Source: Clostridia bacterium
Lineage (GTDB): Bacteria; Bacillota; Clostridia; Christensenellales; Borkfalkiaceae
Assembly (NCBI GenBank): GCA_900768525.1
Contig: CAAGDF010000100.1
Location: 1-10,256 of the forward strand
Direction of reading: 5' to 3'
DNA: 10,256 nt
The first letter of the stretch is position 1. Every line of letters begins with the position of its first letter. The position numbers and the translations under genes are program-made. The notes below the pieces were generated by a model that made no database searches, was not told the DNA's origin, and was given only the letters and a program-made list of their open reading frames with translations. This document shows positions 1 to 3,824 of the stretch, piece after piece.

Positions 1-434
1 GTGCCGCCGATTTCGGTAATAACCACGTCCGCACCGCTCGTTTCCGCGTTTTTCTGTATAAAAAACTTGATTTCGTTGGTAACATGCGGGATAATCTGCA
101 CCGTCTGCCCGAGATACAGCCCCTGCCGTTCTTTATTGAGAACCGACCAGTAGACCTTGCCGGACGTCAGGTTGCTGTATTTTGTAAGGTTATGATCGAT
201 AAAACGTTCGTAATGACCAAGGTCGAGATCGGTTTCCGCACCGTCGTCGGTAACGAAAACTTCGCCGTGCTGAGTGGGATTCATCGTCCCGGGATCGATA
301 TTCATATACGGATCGAGTTTTTGCGCGGTAACTTTTAAACCTCGCAAAGTCAGCAGCCTGCCGAGAGACGCCGCCACAATGCCCTTGCCCAAACCGGAAA
401 CAACTCCGCCGGTTACAAAAATATACTTTGCCAT
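1..434 (-). CDS. pyrG: CTP synthase, N-terminal part (cut by window edge)
   Basis: CTP synthase makes CTP from UTP, ATP and glutamine in the cytoplasm, the last step of pyrimidine nucleotide synthesis. Only the first 144 codons are present; the rest lies beyond position 1. The visible part is the synthetase (amidoligase) domain. It opens MAKYIFVTGGVVSGLGKG, the family P-loop at residues 9-18, and continues with DPYMNIDPGTMNPTQHGE and DDGAETDLDLGHYERF, the UTP/ATP-binding stretch typical of PyrG. The glutaminase domain is not in the window. The start is set by a textbook AAAAGGAGGT site (441-450) six bases before the ATG. The gene has its own promoter and is insulated from spoIVA by a terminator. 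The identification follows from near-invariant family motifs and is very secure. Confidence 0.97.
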   Translation of the reverse strand, partial: MAKYIFVTGGVVSGLGKGIVAASLGRLLTLRGLKVTAQKLDPYMNIDPGTMNPTQHGEVFVTDDGAETDLDLGHYERFIDHNLTKYSNLTSGKVYWSVLNKERQGLYLGQTVQIIPHVTNEIKFFIQKNAETSGADVVITEIGG

Positions 435-460
435 ATTTCGACCTCCTTTTCTTTTGTTAT

Positions 461-545
461 AAGCCGTTATGCGCGCAGCCGCATTCGCGTGCGGACAACG
501 CCCTATCAAAAACAAAAATCTCGTATATACTATCACTAACGGCTT
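461..545. repeat. 9-bp inverted repeat across the pyrG promoter
   Basis: AAGCCGTTA at 461-469 is the exact inverse complement of TAACGGCTT at 537-545. The right arm sits in the spacer between -10 and -35 and the left arm in the transcribed leader. With a start site near 520 the two arms cannot both be in the RNA, so any role would be at DNA level, for example two half-sites for a regulator. It may also be chance. Confidence 0.35.
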
Positions 546-556
546 TGTTTTGTCAA
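527..556 (-). promoter_or_regulatory. sigma-A promoter of pyrG
   Basis: Read on the minus strand there is TTGACA (551-556), an 18-base spacer, and TAGTAT (527-532) preceded by TGA, which makes an extended -10. Transcription should start near 520, giving a leader of about 85 nt. The leader does not start with the GGGCU run used for CTP-sensing reiterative initiation in Bacillus subtilis pyrG, and no leader terminator is visible, so that control is probably absent. Upstream of the -35 is an A/T-rich stretch containing two ATCGAAAAA repeats. Confidence 0.75.
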
Positions 557-646
557 CAATCGAAAAATCAATCGAAAAAAATAATTTGTGTTTTTTTTGC
601 GAATAAAAAATCTATGGAAAAACACGCTTGTTTTATTAAATAACCG

Positions 647-675
647 AAAAAAAGCCGCAATTTTTCTTGCAGCTT
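647..675 (-). terminator. Intrinsic terminator, minus strand, upstream of pyrG
   Basis: On the minus strand the stem arms are AAGCTGCAA (675-667) and TTGCGGCTT (660-652). They form nine pairs including one U-G wobble and close a six-base loop, followed by a run of seven U. On the plus strand the wobble becomes a C-A mismatch and no U-run follows, so it acts on minus-strand transcripts. It would stop readthrough from spoIVA, about 490 bases after its stop codon, before pyrG. Confidence 0.8.
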
Positions 676-743
676 AAAAAAGTATCTTTTAGTTGGTTTT
701 TTACACGAAAAGTCCGCCTATAGGTCGATTATCAAATGTTTAA

Positions 744-803
744 AGCTTTCTCGAGCGGGTAATTTTCCCGCAAAACGGGGGAATTACTCCGAAAGAGAAG
801 GCT
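744..803 (+). ncRNA. Long two-part hairpin leading the tandem RNA units
   Basis: The outer stem AGCTTTCTC / GAGAAGGCT has nine pairs. An internal loop then leads to a 12-pair inner stem, GTAATTTTCCCG / CGGGGGAATTAC, with loop CAAAA. Three pairs are U-G wobbles if read on the plus strand and would be C-A mismatches on the minus strand, which argues for a plus-strand transcript. It ends 14 bases before the first GCAAGGCTCG and occupies the same relative place as the small hairpin at 984-1003, so it probably belongs to the same RNA as the two units that follow. I find no convincing plus-strand promoter before it and no terminator after it. Confidence 0.5.
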
Positions 804-849
804 CATAATTTGATTTTGCAAGGCTCGCCGCCATAAACTTTTAATAAAA

Positions 850-976
850 TTTTAGGGCGCAAGCGCGCTTACAGCAAGGCTCGACATTAAAACAAGGACA
901 CGATAGACCTTATCGGTCATCGGGGTCTTGTTTTGATGGCAGAAACGCCGCTGTAAGCGATGAATGCGCCCTAAAA
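850..976 (+). ncRNA. Structured RNA unit A (first of tandem pair, family not recognised)
   Basis: P1 is TTTTAGGGCGCA / TGCGCCCTAAAA (850-861 with 965-976, 12 pairs). P2 is CGCTTACAGC / GCTGTAAGCG (866-875 with 950-959). A bulged AA and a GGC/GCC clamp (878-880 with 947-949) follow. An internal loop has UC on one side and AGAAAC on the other. P3 is CATTAAAACAAG / CTTGTTTTGATG (885-896 with 927-938, one U-G wobble). The top is GAT-A-GACC-TTATC-GGTC-ATC (902-921), with one bulged A and a five-base loop. Unit B keeps this whole plan with different stem sequences, so the fold is under selection. It does not match TPP, SAM, glycine, lysine, T-box, 6S, SRP, RNase P, tmRNA or hammerhead signatures that I know. 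Function unknown; it could be a riboswitch-like aptamer, a ribozyme or a protein-binding RNA. Confidence 0.7.
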
Positions 977-983
977 GAATTTT

Positions 984-1003
984 GCGGCATAGCTGCAAGC
1001 CGC
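984..1003 (+). ncRNA. Small hairpin between units A and B
   Basis: GCGGC (984-988) pairs with GCCGC (999-1003) around a ten-base loop. The hairpin ends directly before the third GCAAGGCTCG (1004-1013). Its position relative to unit B is like that of the longer 744-803 hairpin relative to unit A, which suggests a repeated plan of hairpin, GCAAGGCTCG, then unit. Confidence 0.4.
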
Positions 1004-1033
1004 GCAAGGCTCGACGCACTAACGCCTCTATAC

Positions 1034-1164
1034 AATTTTAGGGCTTAGATACGAGTAGAGCAAGGCTCGTTGCTAACGACTGGATGGGATAGACCTTTGC
1101 GGTCATCCCAGTCAGACGTTAGCAACAGAAACGCCGCTATACGACGTATATAAGCCCTAAAATT
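1034..1164 (+). ncRNA. Structured RNA unit B (second of tandem pair)
   Basis: Same architecture as unit A. P1 is AATTTTAGGGCTTA / TAAGCCCTAAAATT (1034-1047 with 1151-1164, 14 perfect pairs). P2 is ATACG plus GTAGAGC paired with GCTATAC plus CGTAT (1049-1061 with 1136-1149, one mismatch). The AA bulge and GGC/GCC clamp are at 1062-1066 and 1133-1135, and the internal loop is UC/AGAAAC. P3 is GTTGCTAACG / CGTTAGCAAC (1069-1078 with 1117-1126). The top is GAT-A-GACC-TTTGC-GGTC-ATC (1088-1107). The P3 arm is 58 nt in both units. The loops are nearly identical to unit A while P1, P2 and P3 are rewritten with pairing kept. The last two bases of P1 overlap the spoIVA stop codon on the other strand. 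No U-run follows, so the 3' end of the transcript is unclear. Confidence 0.7.
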
Positions 1165-2638
1165 AGATGGTTACGCAAAACAATGCACTCTTCTTTTCAT
1201 TTACAAGTTTCGCAACGGTGCGTTTTAATTTATCACGGAAAGCGGCTTTCATACCGCCGGCTTTATCGTAAATTTCTTCGCTGACAAAACTATAAAGCGG
1301 TCTGCCGAACAAGTCGATTTTCATAATGCCTTGCGGGTTTTCTTCGTACTGCTTTTTCAGCGCGTCTACATAAGTGGCGCATTGAGATTCCTTTCCGACA
1401 ACCGAATTTACCTCCGCGCCGATATCTACGCGCATTATATGGAGCGACGGCGCAACCGCCTTAATCTTAACGCCATACGCACCGCCCGTCTTAACCATTT
1501 CGGGTTCGGACAAACTGATTTCGTCCTCGGACGGCGGCACAATGCCGTACCCCGTGCGTTCGGCTTCTTCGAGCGCGCCGCAAATCTTGTTATACTCGCA
1601 CTTCGCGCTTCTTGCCGAAAGCACGTATTTCATAAGCAAGAGTTCGTCGGAAAGATCCTCGCCCGCGGCGGCGGACAACTCCTCGTAAAAAGCGTTGTCG
1701 TCGGGAACGACGTTTACGCGAATACTTCCCTCGCCGAGATCGAGCTCGGTAAACACACCCGAAACATAACCGAGCGCGTCAAGTTTTGCTTCTAATTTTT
1801 TATAATCTCCCATCTTTATAACGTCGGTAACGTTCGCCTTGATTGCAGCCAAAAGTGGGGCTATAAGTCGATTATCTTCATCTAACGTGCGCATCCAGGC
1901 GGGCGTAACCACACACGCCGTGCGTATGGGAAATTCCAAAAGAACAGCGCCGAGCAGTTCGTCGATATCTTTTTCGGTAAGATTTTCCGCACTTTTAACG
2001 ACCACTTTCGCGCCGTACTTTTCTTCGAGCTCGGCACCGAGCGCGACCGCGCTTTCAGCCGACGGATCGGCAACGTTAAGCAAAATTATGAACGGTTTGC
2101 CGAGTTCTTTGAGTTCTTCGACCACACGCTCTTCAGCCTCGGCATACGCGTCGCGGTCGATATCGGTAAAACTACCGTCGGAAGTAACCACAACGGCGAT
2201 GGTAGAATGTTCTTTTACCACCTTTTCCGTGCCGAGCTCCGCGGCCTTTTCAAACGGCATGGGTTCGTCCTGCCACGGCGTTTTGATAAGCCTTACCTTG
2301 CCGTCCTCCTCCAAGCCGAGCGAGCCTTTAACCGTATAACCGACGCAGTCGATAAGTCTGACCTTTGCCTTACCGCCTCCGCCGATTTTAATGGTAACAG
2401 CGTCGGCAGGTACGAATTTCGGCTCGGTAGTCATAATAGTTTTGCCCGCGCCCGACTGCGGCATTTCGTCGATTGCGACGGCTTTTTTGTTTTTACCGCC
2501 GATATTGGGTATAACCGAAAGTTGCATAAATTTTGATACGAAAGTGGACTTGCCCGTTCTGACGGGACCTACCACTCCGATGTAGACGTCACCGCCCGTG
2601 CGTTTTTCGATATCCTTGTAAATATCGTACTTTTCCAT
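1163..2638 (-). CDS. spoIVA: SpoIVA, spore coat morphogenetic ATPase
   Basis: SpoIVA polymerises on the outer forespore membrane in the mother cell, using ATP, and forms the basement layer of the spore coat. The protein is 491 residues against 492 in Bacillus subtilis and can be aligned by eye along its whole length. It shows Walker A GPVRTGKST with Lys30, the GAGKTIMTTEPKF stretch with the two sensor threonines at 70-71, and Walker B RLIDC with Asp97. These numbers are the same as in B. subtilis. The middle domain follows, and then a C-terminal region with KAVAPSLHIMRVD and FGRPL that anchors the protein to the forespore. The start at 2638 is chosen because GGAGG lies five bases upstream and MEKYDIYKDIEKRTGGD matches the family N-terminus; an in-frame ATG at 2707 would add 23 unrelated residues. 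It stands alone with a sigma-E-like promoter and marks the host as an endospore former. Confidence 0.98.
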   Translation of the reverse strand: MEKYDIYKDIEKRTGGDVYIGVVGPVRTGKSTFVSKFMQLSVIPNIGGKNKKAVAIDEMPQSGAGKTIMTTEPKFVPADAVTIKIGGGGKAKVRLIDCVGYTVKGSLGLEEDGKVRLIKTPWQDEPMPFEKAAELGTEKVVKEHSTIAVVVTSDGSFTDIDRDAYAEAEERVVEELKELGKPFIILLNVADPSAESAVALGAELEEKYGAKVVVKSAENLTEKDIDELLGAVLLEFPIRTACVVTPAWMRTLDEDNRLIAPLLAAIKANVTDVIKMGDYKKLEAKLDALGYVSGVFTELDLGEGSIRVNVVPDDNAFYEELSAAAGEDLSDELLLMKYVLSARSAKCEYNKICGALEEAERTGYGIVPPSEDEISLSEPEMVKTGGAYGVKIKAVAPSLHIMRVDIGAEVNSVVGKESQCATYVDALKKQYEENPQGIMKIDLFGRPLYSFVSEEIYDKAGGMKAAFRDKLKRTVAKLVNEKKSALFCVTI

Positions 2639-2666
2639 AACATCCTCCGAAGTCTTTCGTATTTTC

Positions 2667-2695
2667 AATATATGCCCCCAAATTTGCAAGTATAC
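2667..2695 (-). promoter_or_regulatory. Sigma-E-like promoter of spoIVA
   Basis: Minus strand: GTATACT (2695-2689), a 14-base spacer, and CATATATT (2674-2667). Sigma-E promoters follow roughly KMATATT, 13-15 bases, CATACAMT; here five of seven and six of eight positions agree. The start would be near 2659, leaving a leader of about 21 nt that holds the GGAGG site. spoIVA is a known mother-cell sigma-E gene, which supports the reading. No sigma-A promoter is evident for this gene. Confidence 0.55.
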
Positions 2696-2761
2696 CGATT
2701 TATGCAAAAGTCGCTAAAAAACGCGGCGAGCAAAAATGCAACCGCGCACAATTTAAGCATA

Positions 2762-2790
2762 ATGCGCAAAAACAATATATATTTGCGCAT
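2762..2790. other. Inverted repeat in the spoIVA-thiT divergent region
   Basis: ATGCGCAAA (2762-2770) and TTTGCGCAT (2782-2790) are a perfect 9-bp inverted repeat around 11 A/T-rich bases. No U-run follows on either strand, so it is not a terminator. It lies upstream of both promoters and outside both expected transcripts. It could be a regulator site; nothing else supports that. The rest of 2696-2861 shows no gene. Confidence 0.4.
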
Positions 2791-2861
2791 GCAAAGGCGA
2801 TATATCTTCGAGCCCACAAACACAATCGCGCTACAATAAAGCGAAACAAAGGCGAAAACGC

Positions 2862-2890
2862 TTGACTAAACGGCACAATAAGTATAAGAT
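2862..2890 (+). promoter_or_regulatory. Sigma-A promoter of thiT
   Basis: TTGACT (2862-2867), a 17-base spacer and TAAGAT (2885-2890). Transcription should begin near 2897, about 20 bases before the riboswitch, which gives a 5' leader of about 160 nt. Good agreement in both boxes and in spacing. Confidence 0.75.
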
Positions 2891-2917
2891 AAAACCGAAA
2901 TTCGGGCGGATAGTCCG

Positions 2918-3034
2918 AAGCATAGGGGTGCTTTGCAAGATTTGTTGCGCTCGATACGCGCAAAATTTGCATTGCTGAGATTATACCCATTGTACCGCGC
3001 CGCGGTAATTCACGGGCGGGAAAAGTATTATGTC
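2918..3034 (+). promoter_or_regulatory. TPP riboswitch aptamer upstream of thiT
   Basis: The 5' half is canonical: GGGGTGC (2925-2931), a long P3 arm (TTGCGC 2945-2950 with GCGCAA 2958-2963, extended by TGCAA/TTGCA below), then CTGAGA (2975-2980) TTATACCC. GGGT/ACCC forms P2. The 3' half is off consensus: the usual ACCTGATCTGGATAATG, CCAGCGTAGGGA is replaced by ACCGCGCCGCGGTAATT, CACGGGCGGGA (2994-3021), one base shorter but with the P4 (CCGC/GCGG) and GGGA elements kept. P5 pairing is weak, with one C-A mismatch. P1 is short (GCATA with TATGT). The downstream thiamine transporter agrees with the ligand being TPP. Confidence 0.9.
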
Positions 3035-3035
3035 T

Positions 3036-3058
3036 GCACCCTGAAGAGGTGTTTTTTT
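3036..3058 (+). promoter_or_regulatory. Expression platform hiding the thiT ribosome binding site
   Basis: The binding site AAGAGGTG (3044-3051) lies beside GCACCC (3036-3041). CACC (3037-3040) can pair with GGTG (3048-3051) and cover it. The same GCACCC is complementary to GGGTGC (2926-2931), the 5' arm of P2 in the aptamer. Inferred model: without TPP, GGGTGC holds GCACCC and translation is open; with TPP, P2 forms and the freed CACC masks the site. A T7 run follows the small stem, but four pairs make a poor terminator. Confidence 0.5.
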
Positions 3059-3754
3059 ATGTCATTTTACAATTTGTTATCCTTTTTCGGTCGCGAATTC
3101 ACCGAAGAAGAAACCAACGTAGTTACAATCGCTGCGTGGGTGCTGCTGGGCGTACTGCTTATTGTTGCAATCATTTTGCTTGCAGGCAAAAAGCGAATGA
3201 GAACAATCGACGTTGTGTACGGCGGAATCTCGCTCGCGTTGTCGTTCGTGCTGTCTTATATTAAAATCGCGCCCGTAACGTACGGCGGTTCGATTACACT
3301 GGCTTCTATGCTGCCGATCATTTTGTACGCTTATTCTTTCGGGTTCGGCAAAGGTCTTATCGTCGGCTTGGCATACGGTCTTTTACAGTTTATTCAAGAT
3401 CCGTACATTTTAACGCCGGTTACGTTCATTCTCGATTATTTGCTTGCGTTTTCGAGTATCGCAATCGCAGCCCTGCCTAAAAAGTTTATCAAAAACCCCG
3501 CGGGCAGTCTTTTCGCAGCAGCATCGTTTACATACATTTTGCGCTTTGCGTTCCACTTTATTTCCGGTTTAATATATTTCAGCATGAACGCAATTTGGGT
3601 AAACCTCCCCGCCGACAACGCCGTCATTTACTCGTTGCTCTATCAAACGGTATATCTTGTTCCCGATTGGATGATTTGCATAGCGGTAATGCTCACGCTG
3701 CAAAAGTTTAATGTGTTTGAGCGTATATCCCCCGCAAAATTCAGAACAAAATAA
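3059..3754 (+). CDS. thiT: ThiT/YuaJ thiamine transporter, ECF S component
   Basis: ThiT is the membrane subunit that binds thiamine and, together with a shared ECF energising module encoded elsewhere, imports it. The protein has 231 residues and is mostly hydrophobic. Family landmarks are GGSITLASMLPI (about 76-87), LAYGLLQFIQDPYILTP (104-120), ILDYLLAF (124-131), RFAFHFISGLIYF (162-174) and a last helix near 198-216. ThiT is usually about 180-200 residues with six helices; this one has an extra N-terminal stretch of about 45 residues with one more predicted helix (21-43). The start at 3059 follows AGAGGT. An in-frame upstream start at 2933 lies inside the riboswitch and is not credible. The gene stands alone between a TPP riboswitch and a terminator, so it is expected to be on when TPP is low. 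Confidence 0.93.
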   Translation: MSFYNLLSFFGREFTEEETNVVTIAAWVLLGVLLIVAIILLAGKKRMRTIDVVYGGISLALSFVLSYIKIAPVTYGGSITLASMLPIILYAYSFGFGKGLIVGLAYGLLQFIQDPYILTPVTFILDYLLAFSSIAIAALPKKFIKNPAGSLFAAASFTYILRFAFHFISGLIYFSMNAIWVNLPADNAVIYSLLYQTVYLVPDWMICIAVMLTLQKFNVFERISPAKFRTK

Positions 3755-3769
3755 TCGATATGCTTTTAC

Positions 3770-3820
3770 AAGGGGCTGTCGCAAGTTACGAAATTTTATA
3801 ACTTGCGGCAGCCCCTTTTT
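3770..3820 (+). terminator. Strong terminator after thiT
   Basis: A 19-pair stem (3770-3788 with 3799-3817, one U-G wobble on the plus strand) around a ten-base loop, followed directly by a T-run. It begins 15 bases after the thiT stop. It ends five bases from the stop of the convergent gene on the minus strand. Read in that direction the wobble becomes a mismatch and only TTGTAAAAG follows, so it is a weaker terminator there but could still serve both. Confidence 0.93.
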
Positions 3821-3824
3821 CATT

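Larger units (their letters stand above)
818..1069 (+). repeat. Four copies of GCAAGGCTCG in a 186-base tandem period
   Basis: The 10-mer occurs exactly at 818-827, 874-883, 1004-1013 and 1060-1069. Spacings are 56, 130 and 56, so a 186-base segment has been duplicated and has since diverged. Copies two and four form the conserved inner loop of the structured units. Copies one and three lie in the linkers before P1 and have no partner of the same kind that I can assign. Confidence 0.85.

Noticed and set aside
428..643. 71-codon plus-strand reading frame upstream of pyrG
   Set aside because: It covers the pyrG promoter and the minus-strand terminator, has no ribosome site and shows low-complexity content.
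1041..1157. Possible tRNA-like element (GGGCTTA/TAAGCCC ends, GAGTAGAGC resembling a D arm)
   Set aside because: No D-stem partner, no anticodon arm and no T-loop GGTTCGA. The fold is one long arm shared with unit A, so the resemblance is chance.
850..1164. Two MITEs with TTTTAGGGC/GCCCTAAAA terminal inverted repeats
   Set aside because: No matching target duplications are seen, and the inner stems change sequence while keeping pairing, which a non-functional transposon remnant would not do. Relics of mobile origin remain possible.
740..1164. Hammerhead, HDV-like, TPP, SAM, T-box, glycine, 6S, SRP or RNase P RNA
   Set aside because: I looked for the signature sequences of each (for example CTGATGA/GAAA, CTGAGA, GGGTGGAACCGCG) and found none in this stretch.
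2639..2707. Longer spoIVA start at 2707 (23 extra residues)
   Set aside because: It would include the likely sigma-E promoter, has no ribosome site, and the 2638 start matches known SpoIVA N-termini.
2762..2790. Terminator between spoIVA and thiT
   Set aside because: A good stem but no U-run on either strand, and no transcript is expected to end there.
2700..2990. 96-codon minus-strand frame in the spoIVA-thiT gap
   Set aside because: It lies antisense to the thiT promoter and TPP riboswitch, with no ribosome site or family resemblance.
2933..3058. N-terminal extension of thiT from 2933
   Set aside because: The extension would translate the riboswitch. The ATG at 3059 has AGAGGT upstream and fits the protein.
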